A stretch of 64,000 nucleotides of DNA. It comes from Cristatella mucedo. Taxonomy: Eukaryota > Bryozoa > Phylactolaemata > Cristatellidae. The stretch lies in NCBI GenBank assembly GCA_009760855.2, contig WPIO01000035.1:791001-855000 (forward strand). Reading direction: 5' to 3'. Positions 23,197-31,950 of this stretch are shown here, piece by piece. Numbering within the stretch: the first letter of the stretch is position 1; every line of letters starts with the position of its first letter. The position numbers and the translations under genes were made by a program. The notes under the pieces were generated by a model. The model was not told the DNA's origin, did no database searches, and worked only from the letters and a program-made list of their open reading frames with translations.

Positions 23197-23739
23197 GTCA
23201 GCGGATCGTCCCTACTGGGTACAGACGGCGAGCTCGTCGATGGCGGCGCGCGAAAGGAAAAGTCGGTCGGCGGCGCGCGAGACGAGCGGCTCCGCCGCGG
23301 CCGGCGAGCGAGCGAGCGACCGCCTGTCGGAGTAGAGAAGTGGCGCGCAGCACCTTGCAGGCGTCGCGTATCTGTTTCAGCAGAGGCAGCATGGTGGCCG
23401 GACCGCGGCCGCAGTTCAGCCCCACGGCGTCGGCGCCCTCGGCCTCCAGCTTCTGCATTGCCTCAACGAGCGTCAGCCCGTCGTGGGTGGTGTCGTCTCT
23501 CGTCGTCGGCGCCATCATGACGACGGCCGGCAGCCCTACGACGCGCGCCGACGCGCGTGGCCCAGCGCGTCGCTCAGGTCGTCGCCCGCTCGCGAGCTTT
23601 AGCCGCTCTCGCGCGCAGGCAGGCGGGCGGGCGGGTGACGTCGCGGCTCCCTCAACCGCGTGCGAGCGTCTGCCCGCCCGCCCGCCCGCCAGCGTGCCCG
23701 CTCGCTTGCCGAAGGGAGAGAGCCGCCGTCGACCGCACT

Positions 23740-23775
<36 letters not shown>

Positions 23776-26228
23776 GCGGCGGCATAGCGTCGGGTACGCA
23801 GACGTGTCTGAGCACGGGGTCTTTACTCTGCTGCTCTGCTCAGCACCGCGCTCGGAGAGAGCGCCTTGACAAACTCGTCGGACTTCGCGGGAGCAGCGTC
23901 GCGGTCGCGGCCCCGCCCCCCGCCGTAGGCCTAGCCAGAGAATGCGCCACCCGCCACCGCCGAGGCAACTTGGCTGGCCGAGCCTCCGAGGCAACTCGCA
24001 GGCGCGACCTCGCCGAGGCTTCCCTCTCTCCGCTTGAGCGCCTTTCCGTCTGCGGCGCACGAGGCGCGCGCAGGGCTTCCCCGGCCTGCGTCACGCGGCT
24101 GCCAACGAGCGCCCTCCTCGGCGGGAACTCGCACCTGCCGCCTGGGAGCGACGGCGCCTCGACTGTCGCCTCGACTGTCACCTTTTCGGCGGCGCCGGTG
24201 CGGCGCTAAGCTAGGCGCTGCTCGTCTATTTTTAATTCGCCGATTCTTTCCCCAACGGCGAGCGCATCATAGCTTGAAAGATGGGGGCGATGCTGGTCTA
24301 CGACGTCTGCTGGAGCTGTACTGCTAAAGACAGACGGACCGAGACTCGCTGTCTCTCGACGTAACCGTTGCAGCGCGCTCGTCTCATTCGTTAGTTATTC
24401 TATTTACGCAGGAAATGGCAAGAGGCCTCTTCCGATGTGCGGCGCGGCGACGTCGAAAGTCAAGCCCGATTTTCCGCACTCGAACTATTCACTTCGTAGA
24501 GCGTCGGCGTTCAGCTGTTGCTCGCTGACGGACGTCTTCAATCGAATCAAATTACGCGCACGCGTCGCCGCAATTCCCGTGCTCGTTTATTTTTACCCGT
24601 TGAGTCTAACTTGTCCTCTTAAAAAGGCAGCGGTTCTCAGCCTGTGAGTCGCGACCCCTCTGTGGGGGTCGAACGACCCTTTCACAGGAGCCGCCTAAAA
24701 CCATCGGAAAACACGTTTTTCCACATCTCGCACACAATAATTTTACGGTCGGGTCGCCGCAACACGAGGAACTGTATTAAAGGGGTTGCGGCATTAGGAA
24801 GGCTGAGAGCTACCGTGACTAAAGGTCTGGTGAAGTAGGCGAGCTTGAGTCCGCAGCCTCGTTTGTGTGGCGGCGGAAGCGCATTGACGCTTACGCCTGT
24901 CGCTGCCGGCGCTTGCGATGGGCAGCATCGAATAGCACACAGCAGGACTCGAACCCACGACGACGGGTCGAGAAGAGCGAGCGTCGCCTCAGACCGAGGG
25001 GCAAAGCGTCCTCTCGAAAAGAAGTCGTATCCGTCGGCGCCCGACCGCAAGCGCACCGCCGTATCGCAGGTTCTGTGTACTTTGTGCGCGAAAGAGGCGC
25101 GCTATCGGCTAGCGACTTCGGCCTTCAGACGCCGCCGCCCGCCGCGGCCGCTCTCGGCCGCGCTCGAACGGAGGGGCGTCGTCGCATGCGCCGCGCGGTG
25201 GGCGCCGGGCCGGACGAGAATCCCGCTGCGCCGCCGGCCCGCGCCGCTTACCGCTGCCGTAGTCCTTTATGCATTTCAGCGCCAGCGATGCTTCTCCGTA
25301 GTCGCCGAAAGTTTCCGCCACCACAAAGTGCGCGCCCTCTTGAACGGCCCATTCTATTTGCTCCTAAGCGAGAACGAGCTCGTGCGCGTAAAGCGACGGC
25401 TCTGCGCCGCCGCCGCCGCCTCCAGCGACTCGCTCGCCGCAGACGCGCGCCATAAAGCTCTGCGTTCGCAAAGAAAAAGCGGTTCACGAGAAATCATTTT
25501 CGTTCGCTCGGCTCTCGCGCAAAGCCGCCGAGCCGGTTTGCGGCAGTGAAAAGCGACGCCCGTCTGACCTTGAAGATTTTCCTGCTCTCTTCTATGGCTT
25601 GGCCGTTTCCCGATTCGTACAGCGTCGTGTTGCAAATGTTTCCGGCCATGAGTGTGTCGGTCTTTTCGGCAATCTCGCGGGCCACTCGCAGAGCGGTCCG
25701 GTTCCACGACTCCAGCTCCTCCTCGCGGCCTATGAGCCGCAGCTTCTGGCGGTGAGCGTAGTACTGCGAAAAACGATTTCGCGCGATGAATGAAATGCAG
25801 TCAAGCAGCCACCGCCGCCGCAAGTTTAACAATAACAATTATAATAATAATAATAATAACAGTAATAATGCATTTGATATAGCGCCATCAGATAATTCAA
25901 TCTCTGTCTAGGCACTTTACATTTGCTGCAAAGGAGGCACGATCGAACGATTAGTGGTGGCATGCTCAATAAACAACAAGAATAACACCATTAGTGGTGA
26001 CATGCACAGGGTCTGCATGCAAATGTAGTTAATGACAGCATGCAACAGTGTCAGCACGCATAAGCACGCAAAGAACGAATCATATGGACTCAATCACTTT
26101 GCTCCGTCCCACGATTGAAGCTTTGGCATAGCTCTATTTATTCGCTAATATTTTAACGAGCGATGGCCGGTGCAATACGAAATGTATGCATAAGCTCCAG
26201 CCGTCTCGTGCAATATATGCAATATATG

Positions 26229-26273
<45 letters not shown>

Positions 26274-27925
26274 GATATATGCATAAGCTGTATCGAGCAG
26301 TATATATATGTATATATATATATATATATACTGCTCGATACAGCTTCTGCATATATATATATATTTATATATATATACATATATATATATATTGCATATA
26401 TTGCACGAGACGGCTGGAGCTTATGCATACATTTCGTATTGCACCGGCCATCGCTCGTAAAAAATAAAAAATAAAAAAAAATATATATATATATACCGTG
26501 CTAGCGAAAAGTTAGTGTTTCGTGCGGCTGTACTTACGGTGAACGCCAGCACTACGTCACTTCCGGCATGAACGAACTCTCGGTGGAGGCTCTTCACTAG
26601 GTCTGGATGCTTCAACACAACCTCGGGGACGTACGATCCAGCCTTCAGGTAGCCGCGGCGCTCGAACTCAAACAAATAGCCTTCGGCTGCTAGAACCTGC
26701 TCTCCATCGCGAAACCTCTCCAGCAAGCCTGCGAAATACGAAGAACGGATTTTCAGGTCTAGTCTCCAGAATTCAGCATTAATAGCGTGGAGCCCAGAAA
26801 TTAGCTAGATACTTGCTGACACTTAATTAGTTAGGAGAGCTGTCAGTGGGCTTGCATCTTCTCGCTGGCGCGCGCGTTGTCGAGGCAGTGAGCGTGGGCT
26901 TTTAGGAGGTGGCTTCTCAGCAGAGAGGTGACGTGGTGGGGTAGCGACGTGAGCGGCGTGCGTTGGCGGAGCCAGGGCTGACGCTTACAATCCAGGCCGG
27001 AAAGGGCACGCACGCTAAACCTCCTCGAAATATTTTTAGCACTCTACTAGGCTTCCCATTCAGCGCGCTCAACTAACATGCTAAGTCGTATCCATTGCTG
27101 GGATTCAAAGCTTATTCCAACGGAGGTGAATTCGGATAGGTTCTACAAATGGGGGTGGGCCAAATAGGACCGTGATTTCTTTAGGTATGCGCCGGAGAGA
27201 GGGTGCTGCTGTTGGACTTTGCCAGCAGCCAGAACGAACTCTTGCGTAGTCGGCGCATACTCGCACCGCAGTATTGCGTTTGTCTTGCTTTTCAAGTTAG
27301 AAAAGAAATAAATGGGCGTTCGATGGTATCTTAATTCCACGCCCTGTCTAGGTTTCCAAAGGAATTTATCAGCTTATGATGCCCTTGAATGAATGCACAA
27401 TCTGGGGCATGGACTTTGCGGTAATGGTGCCGCTGCAGAGGTGCCGGCTTTATTTGAGCTCGGTAGCCACGACCGTTCATTTTCCCGATGGTGAAGGCAT
27501 TACCAAAAGCTTCAAGCCCCGTGTGGACTCGAAGTCTCGTGCTTTTCTAAAATACGGAAAAAAGTGCGCCTGCTCGCGAAGCGAGAATCGTGTTCTGGGC
27601 TGAGTTTTACCTCTAAGGTTTTCGGCACCGAGTCCAGAGTCGAGCGGAATGCAGGGGCAGTATTGCACGCTGCCGAAAGCCTGACCGGGCTGAATATAAT
27701 GCAGGCGCGCGCGTCCGAAAATAGTTGCGCAACGCTTGAGACGCTTGACGCTCCACGGGTTATCTCTGTCAATCATCTGGCTGCTGCCGCTGCTGCTGCT
27801 GTGCAGCGGCTCTGCTCAATGTCGGCGAGGGCACGCTGGGGCGAAAGAACTAGAACGACGCCGAGCGGCTGCAAGCTGGCGAGCGAGCAGCTCGCTCCGG
27901 CAGATCCGGACTCACCCTTGACCAT
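18326..27925 (-). CDS. Betaine-homocysteine S-methyltransferase 1-like, complete 8-exon gene
   Basis: Eight exons (27916-27925, 26538-26728, 25569-25763, 25252-25363, 23354-23535, 23026-23104, 19885-20062, 18326-18422) have agreeing phases and total 1044 nt, or 347 residues; vertebrate BHMT is about 406. The family transfers a methyl group from betaine or a related donor to homocysteine, forming methionine through zinc, in a cytosolic TIM barrel. Visible: [10 protein letters not shown], the RRGYLKAG strand, [27 protein letters not shown] (Cys211) and GLCCGN (Cys293, Cys294). The 82-residue spacing from first cysteine to the pair equals human Cys217/Cys299/Cys300. Human Asp26, Trp44 and Tyr160 appear replaced (Ala18-Glu19, Tyr36, Thr150), so the donor may differ. 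Other homocysteine methyltransferases share the fold, but the KAG and CCGN contexts fit invertebrate BHMT1-like proteins best. Confidence 0.88.
18423..19792. other. BHMT-like intron 7, no other gene
   Basis: Intronic. Apart from the GC repeat next to the donor (19793-19884), nothing is recognised. Confidence 0.4.
19793..19880. repeat. (GGCGTC)n / (CGG)n repeat next to a splice donor
   Basis: Imperfect GGCGTC hexamers and a CGG run lie directly inside BHMT-like intron 7. On the transcribed strand the first 90 nt after the donor are C-rich GCC/GAC repeats. Confidence 0.85.
19885..20062 (-). CDS. BHMT-like exon 7
   Basis: Encodes residues 257-315: [20 protein letters not shown] through [17 protein letters not shown]. 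The acceptor (gttcgcag|GG at 20062) is chosen because it gives the family's usual spacing before FP. In-frame alternatives at 20101 and 20134 would add 13 or 24 residues. The donor is AGCAA|gtaagt. It holds the Cys-Cys zinc pair. Confidence 0.85.
20270..20575 (+). mobile_element. MULE-type transposase fragment
   Basis: Plus-strand frame 20315-20575 (86 residues) reads [30 protein letters not shown] and IIFALSCVP ... FEEL. This is the pattern of the MULE transposase domain in animal Mutator-like/FLYWCH elements ('D-E-x-A...FP-x-V...GC-x-FH-x-Q-S-L'). The histidine in the GC-F-H segment is Asn here. It is antisense inside BHMT-like intron 6 and truncated at both ends. Confidence 0.6.
20595..20680. 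repeat. (AT)n flanked by short direct repeats
   Basis: An (AT)n run at about 20625-20651 lies between two copies of a CGAT(T/A)TATACATTGGCAGACA segment (20597-20618 and 20658-20679). Confidence 0.7.
20690..21480 (+). repeat. 173-bp satellite array, direct part
   Basis: The anchor CGATACAGCTGCCATTTC-like motif occurs at 20754, 20927, 21100, 21274 and 21447, spaced 173, 173, 174 and 173 bp. Each unit also contains a GGTTTTGAT stretch, an ACCCACCAAATTTCATG stretch and a TGGCCC stretch. Units differ at many positions, so the array is old. It sits in BHMT-like intron 6. Confidence 0.85.
21600..22330 (-). repeat. 173-bp satellite, inverted part
   Basis: The reverse-complement anchor AGCTGTATCGCAGTT recurs at 21721, 22117 and 22283 with accompanying unit sequence (CCATAATG..., AAAACCGCAGTT). 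The array therefore turns round near 21.5-21.6 kb. Spacing is less regular than in the direct half. Confidence 0.7.
22437..22628 (+). repeat. CR1/L2-like LINE 3'-tail-only copy
   Basis: The 3' UTR from CACTTGCATGCTGACCCTGTG through AAAGCGCCTAGAAAGGGATT to an AT-rich tail, with no coding part. Confidence 0.75.
22780..23020. other. GC-rich intronic sequence
   Basis: Reiterated CGCTTTTGTCGGCGCGC-type phrases at 22786-22890 and a CG-dinucleotide run at 22951-22975. Intronic; no exon fits. Confidence 0.45.
23026..23104 (-). CDS. BHMT-like exon 6 (small)
   Basis: The acceptor is ctccgcacag|GGC, 16 nt after a long (CT)n run; the donor is GACG|gtaagc. It encodes residues 231-256: [18 protein letters not shown] and following. 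The [11 protein letters not shown] motif is typical of BHMT1-like proteins. Confidence 0.85.
23121..23195. repeat. (GA)n microsatellite inside a 249-bp intron
   Basis: About 75 nt of pure GA. On the transcribed strand it is (CT)n, 16 nt upstream of the exon 6 acceptor, so it acts as an extreme polypyrimidine tract. Confidence 0.95.
23354..23535 (-). CDS. BHMT-like exon 5
   Basis: The acceptor is gcgcgtcgtag|GG and the donor AAG|gtgctg. It encodes residues 170-230 ([11 protein letters not shown] to QIRDACK), including the first zinc cysteine in [13 protein letters not shown]. Confidence 0.9.
23740..23782. repeat. (CGG)n microsatellite
   Basis: Roughly 12 CGG/GGC units within BHMT-like intron 4, in a strongly CpG-rich block (23220-24250). 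Confidence 0.85.
24628..24817. mobile_element. SPIN-like hAT MITE
   Basis: The left end starts CAGCGGTTCTCAGCCTGTGA, then the GTCGCGACCCC...GGGGGTCGAACGACCCTT hairpin and AACCATCGGAAAACACG. The right end has CAACACGAGGAACTGTATTA and GGCATTAGGAAGG, closing TGAGAGCTACCG. By recall this order and wording match the SPIN ('Space Invaders') non-autonomous hAT elements known from tetrapods. The centre is deleted. Flanking 8-mers (TAAAAAGG and ACTAAAGG) agree at 5 of 8 positions. It lies in BHMT-like intron 4. Confidence 0.75.
24870..25010 (-). repeat. SINE family B, copy 2 (diverged)
   Basis: The minus strand carries the B-box-like GTGGGTTCGAGTCCTGC and a GCTCGCTCTTCTCGACC-type head. It lies in BHMT-like intron 4 next to the SPIN-like element. 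Confidence 0.5.
25252..25363 (-). CDS. BHMT-like exon 4
   Basis: The acceptor is ctcgcttag|GAG and the donor AGCG|gtaagc. It encodes residues 133-169, [19 protein letters not shown] onward. Glu149 in VAET matches the homocysteine-binding Glu159 of human BHMT. Confidence 0.88.
25569..25763 (-). CDS. BHMT-like exon 3
   Basis: The acceptor is tttttcgcag|TAC and the donor AAG|gtcaga. It encodes residues 68-132, beginning [18 protein letters not shown] and containing [14 protein letters not shown]. Phase 0 at both ends. Confidence 0.9.
25828..26095 (-). repeat. CR1/L2-like LINE 3'-end copy
   Basis: An (AAT)n run, then the reverse complement of the LINE stem-loop and 3' UTR (TAGCGCCATCAG...TAGGCACTTTACATTTGCTG, then GTGACATGCACAGGGT). 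It lies in BHMT-like intron 2. Confidence 0.75.
26156..26458. mobile_element. Long palindromic element (foldback/MITE)
   Basis: The arms 26156-26230 and 26384-26458 (start ACGAGCGATGGCCGGTGC) are perfect 75-bp inverted repeats. Inside, a second inverted pair (AGCTGTATCGAGCAGTATAT near 26287 and its complement near 26322) and long (AT)n complete a nested hairpin. If the element is taken as CGAGCG...CGCTCG, it is flanked by TAA on both sides, which would suit a PIF/Harbinger-type insertion. It lies in BHMT-like intron 2. There is no coding content. Confidence 0.8.
26538..26728 (-). CDS. BHMT-like exon 2
   Basis: The acceptor is cgtatttcgcag|GC and the donor ACC|gtaagt. It encodes residues 4-67, from (G)[17 protein letters not shown] to SDVVLAFT, the most conserved N-terminal barrel strands. 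Confidence 0.9.
27916..27925 (-). CDS. BHMT-like exon 1 (start codon exon)
   Basis: Only ATG GTC AAG G before an ideal donor (gtgagt), giving Met-Val-Lys and the first base of Gly4. It is chosen because its phase fits exon 2 and the peptide MVKGLLERF suits the family's short N-terminus. The 5' UTR should extend into the GC-rich 27926-28130. No TATA box is evident. Confidence 0.7.
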
Positions 27926-29739
27926 CTTGAATGCGCACGGCGAGCGAGACCGACGGTTGACAGACAGAGCGGACGACGCAGATTGTGCGGGAGCGTAGCG
28001 AACGGCTCGGGCTGACAGCACCAATTGACGGCCGAGGCTGGCCGAGAAGCGGCGTAGCAAGCAAGTCACCGGGAGAAGCGCGCGGAGGGGGGACGGCGCG
28101 GAGGAGCGAAGATTAGCGATTCGAGTGCTCAACGATCAGCGCCGTCGTCTTGCTATCTGAGCTGAATGAGCTATCGCTTATTTACTTAGATAGCGGTACT
28201 CCCTCTGAGCTTTCTTCTTCTTGATCGTGACGATGGTCTTACGTAAATGGGGCAGCCGGACGGTGGCCTCCAGTCTATTTGCCGCGGCGTCTACACGGTG
28301 GCTAGTCTTAGCTTATGCCCTACTTCGGTCTTCCCTTCTTGTAGAGGGTTTAAACGGGCAGTCTTCCTCTTTAAGTCTTGCTTCCTACTCGCTCCGCCCC
28401 CTAGAGTGATGGAGTGGAAGAATTGCTTTCGCCAGGGAGGTAGGAAACGGTCCTCCTCGATGCACCTCGTGGTGAATGTTAACATTCCGCGATTGTCTTT
28501 ATCGCCACCACCTCGTTATCCAATTTGTATATGACGAGCTCGTGGTATTCCATAAAACAGGGACTCTTGTCGAACGTTTCAACGATTGCTCCGCTCGTGC
28601 CGACTGCAATACTGTGCAACGAAACGAAGAAGGCGTGCCCTTGATGGTGACTATGATTGGTCATTAATTGCATCTTGCCTAAGTCTTGACCAATACGTAG
28701 AACGACGTTTAGCTTCTGCGTCTTCGGTAAGTCTTTCTTGAGTATCGAGCTGCCTCAGCCTTGGTGTCATGTACACCGAAGGCTCAAGTGGAGCAGAAGC
28801 TGGAGGGAAGCATGTTTGACACCGTAAGTGCAACACTTCCTGTACCTTCAGCTCTAAGGCGCTGGCCCATAGCAGCGAATTAGCGATTTGACAGTTCTTG
28901 CGCCAATAGCAGCAGCTCAGACTTATAGCTCGTAGAACCGTCGCGAACAGACTCCTAGCTCTCGGCAGCGATCGCCTTACATTAGTTAAAGTGCAACCGC
29001 TGTCGCTCTCGTTCAGTGTTGAGCTCAAAGAAAATCGAGTCCTGCGTTGCAGAATGGCAACGTTTTGTTAGTCAACAAAGGGTTGAGTTTCACTTTCGCT
29101 TCGTACCGCCGCATGCCACGACTACCTTGCGGGAGAAGGTCAACGTACAGCCCCCAATTCCCTAGCTACGACAGGCGCCGAACTTGGGCTTGGGTTCGGG
29201 TGTGCATGAACATAAACGCACGCATGCGGACACGCACGCACATGCAGCTTGGCCGCATCTTTTACGCGTTTCGTTTGGCTCTAGCCTCTAGAGTAGCAAT
29301 TAGGTATAGCTGCTGCTCGGCAACAAAAAATAATGGGTGGCTCATCCTAAAGACTCTTTTCTGTAGCCACAGGAGAGACGTGAAAGCTGCGTCTACACGA
29401 TCCGCCGTGCTTCTGTTCAGCTTCAGTCTCTCTCCAGTCTGCATCACCAGATGTCACCAAGACGGAAGGGGTTTCCATTGCTGGTGGAAATTGAACAAAG
29501 ACGGAGATGCTGAGCTCGGTCCTGCTTCTGGGCCAAGATGGTGGCAAGACCGAGCGAACGACCAATCACATTCGAGGGCGCGCCTTCATCGGTTTGAGAG
29601 GTGTGCTGGACGACTAGACTGGAGAAATCGTCGATGAGCTCCAAGAGATTCTCTGCTTATGGGAGTCTATGGGAATTCCTACAAGCTCTTCTTGGAGGGA
29701 TCAGATCATGAGGCGGCGGGGATAAAGGCTACCTCAGAA
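27926..29739. other. BHMT-like upstream region and intergenic, no gene recognised
   Basis: 27926-28130 is GC-rich and likely includes the BHMT-like 5' UTR and promoter. From 28.2 to 29.7 kb both strands have open frames up to about 196 codons (29047-29637 +), but none shows family motifs or convincing splice structure. Confidence 0.35.
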
Positions 29740-29905
29740 AGGCGTAGATTCATATTGAGACGAAGTCTGTTGGCTACCGAATGGGTACCGAAAGCCGCTT
29801 AGGCTGTGAGTTCGCTATACAAAACTCTCCTGCGTAACACCCACTTGGTCTTTATGACTTTGTGGAGTTACTGACGGAGATACATTACATTACATCTCGA
29901 GATGC
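29740..29905 (+). repeat. LINE family 2, 3' end copy 3
   Basis: Matches 160-250 (AAAGCCGC...AGGCTGTGAGTTCGCTAT, CTCCTGCGTAACACCCAC) and ends GACGGAGATACATTACATTACAT, revealing the (ACATT)n tail of this family. Confidence 0.6.
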
Positions 29906-30084
29906 TTAGAGGAGGGCCATTTTTAACTCCCTAACGAAAGCAATTTTCTCATTACCACTCTAGTGGTAATGCTAGTAGGTGACTATAAGGCTGTAGGCAG
30001 ACCAACCGTGTCAGCTCCATATGAAAAGGAAGATGGAAACAGAACAGGAGGAGAACAGAAGCACGGACGGACCGTGTAAACGCG

Positions 30085-30205
30085 GGTTTACCGGCGTCCG
30101 CGCAGCTGGCAGCTGGCGGTAAAGGACTGAATACTGCAGGACTTGAACCCCTGACCTAGAAAACGAATTACAAGCAGTTTACCTTTGGCTTATGGCCAGT
30201 TAACC
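30085..30205 (-). repeat. SINE family B, copy 3 (diverged)
   Basis: Minus-strand B-box-like GGGTTCAAGTCCTGCAGTAT and a head of the TTGGCCATAAGCC type. Poorly conserved. Confidence 0.4.
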
Positions 30206-30357
30206 GGCCAGAGCTCTGTAGAGCTACTGAAACCTCGGTTTGCGGCATCAACCAGATTGTTACTTCGATATATAACATTCGTGGCTCGCGAGTTATGATT
30301 ATTACATATTAGTTAGGTTAGGTATATGCATAAATGCATAAGTCATGTAATACTCAC

Positions 30358-30582
30358 TCGGTTGCTCCCGAGGCTTTGAGGCTGGCAGTGGAGCTGTGTG
30401 CTCTGGAATGTGCCGAATGGAAACTGCTGTACGCCATGACTCGACGTGGACACCAGTATCCCGTCGTGACTGTCGATTCGACTGCTCTGCGATACGATTT
30501 GCTGTATTAAGGTACGAGCGCTCGTCGTCGCTGCCGCGTTCCATTACCATCGGAATGCCATCGTGTATCATCGGTGCTGCAC
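30358..30582 (-). CDS. Possible exon of an unrecognised gene
   Basis: The minus-strand open segment lies between an acceptor-like ctcgtag|GT (30582) and an ideal donor CCGA|gtgagt (30358). It reads GAAPMIHDGIPMVMERGSDD ... SWRTAVSIRHIPEHTAPL. Composition looks protein-like, but I recognise no family. A second open segment at 31090-30835 begins after a good acceptor (ttggtctttcag). I cannot link the two in phase. Confidence 0.3.
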
Positions 30583-31699
30583 CTACGAGCCTCAAGCAGG
30601 CGTCGCGACTCGCCGACTCAGGCCTCATGCGTACTTGACCGAGTCGGCAAGGACGAGCACCGTCACGATAGTGCTGTGCGTGCGGCCCAAGGGCATCAGT
30701 GCAGAAGCCGCTACAGCGAATTTGTAACACTGGCGACAGCTAGCAACGCCTAGCGGAAGTACGAAAGCGAGCGCTGCAGGGAAGCTGCTTCGGAAACTTG
30801 ATGGCGCTTCTCGTGAACGTCACTGAGCCAAGCGGCCGTGCCTAAACATGTTTGCTGCTGGCCACCCAAGCGTGCACTGCTGTCGGCGCCAAGCTGATTC
30901 AGCGGGTTCCAAATAGTTGCTCACTATAGTTTCGTGGCTGAACCTGAAGCCGGAATGGCACTTTCGTGGCGCTAGACTCTCCGTAGGGATATCGGTGTAC
31001 GAGTAATCGGTGTACGAGAAGACTGATGGGTCGTCGTCACGCTGTGAACTCTCGATGTCTGCTATCAAACACCACGCCATCAACCTGAAAGACCAAATCG
31101 ATGGATGCATTTCCAACCGACGGCGACTCTAGCGGCTGTTTTTCCGCGGCCGAATGGAAGCTTGAAGCGTAGCTATTGCGTACTTCCTATACTTCCCGCA
31201 GCTTATTGAATCGTATTTCCACGGTCATATCGTTAAGTACTGGCTACGCTATAGTGTGGAGACCAGAACCACAATCTGAATGCAAATAAAGATTGAAAAA
31301 TACATATTTTTGAATGTCGCCTATGATATTCAGGCTGGCCGATAAATATGTGTATTCTTTAAGCATACCGAAACTCCTCTCGCGCTTAGCCTTGGCCTTC
31401 AGCTGATGACTCAGCCTCAGAAGGTAGGTTCGCTTCGCGCCCTTTTTCACTTTGAGTCGTCATCGTGCAGGCAGTACGTGACCTTGGTGTAGACCTGACT
31501 TCCATCTACACCCCAGCTCCCACGCGGCTTGCTGCACCGACTTGAGCGCGAGTGAAAGCTACTTGAAAGGATTTTGCATCGCATTCTTGTCGCTGAACGC
31601 GGGTGTGCCACGGTGAGCCTGGCTCTCAGACATTAATTACTGTTCGAGTTGACTGGTTGGCGAGAGATAAAAGCACGGATAGAGACAAACTCACAGGTA

Positions 31700-31762
31700 C
31701 AGTTGTGTAAATGTACAGTAATCTGTAAATAAAAGACTAGATTGTGCTTGGTGATTACATTG

Positions 31763-31850
<88 letters not shown>

Positions 31851-31950
31851 AAATTGAGGACACAAGTAGATATAGAACAGATCGCTGGCACTTTAAACGC
31901 TTGCCGGATGACCGTATGTCAAATGGATCACTAGGAGAGCGAGATATAAT
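31700..31950 (-). repeat. LINE RT fragment split by a (GA)n expansion
   Basis: The minus strand reads a RSSGKRLKCQRSVLYLLV-like stretch and LTNVITKHNLVF either side of (CT)n. These match the LINE '[13 protein letters not shown]...[15 protein letters not shown]'. The repeat (31766-31847, about 82 nt) sits exactly where the LINE has a short CTCTC-type leucine/serine stretch. Confidence 0.65.

Noticed and set aside
23340..24209. 289-codon plus-strand frame
   Set aside because: Antisense to BHMT-like exon 5 in CpG-rich DNA. It has low-complexity Arg/Ala text, and the opposite strand shows the real exon.
24845..25549. 234-codon plus-strand frame
   Set aside because: Runs antisense through BHMT-like exon 4 and a SINE; compositional artefact of GC-rich sequence.
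26134..26474. Tyr/Ile-repeat open frames on both strands
   Set aside because: They are translations of the (AT)n palindrome and not genes.
29047..29637. 196-codon plus-strand frame
   Set aside because: No recognisable motif, Arg/Ser/Cys-heavy, no supporting signals; probably chance.
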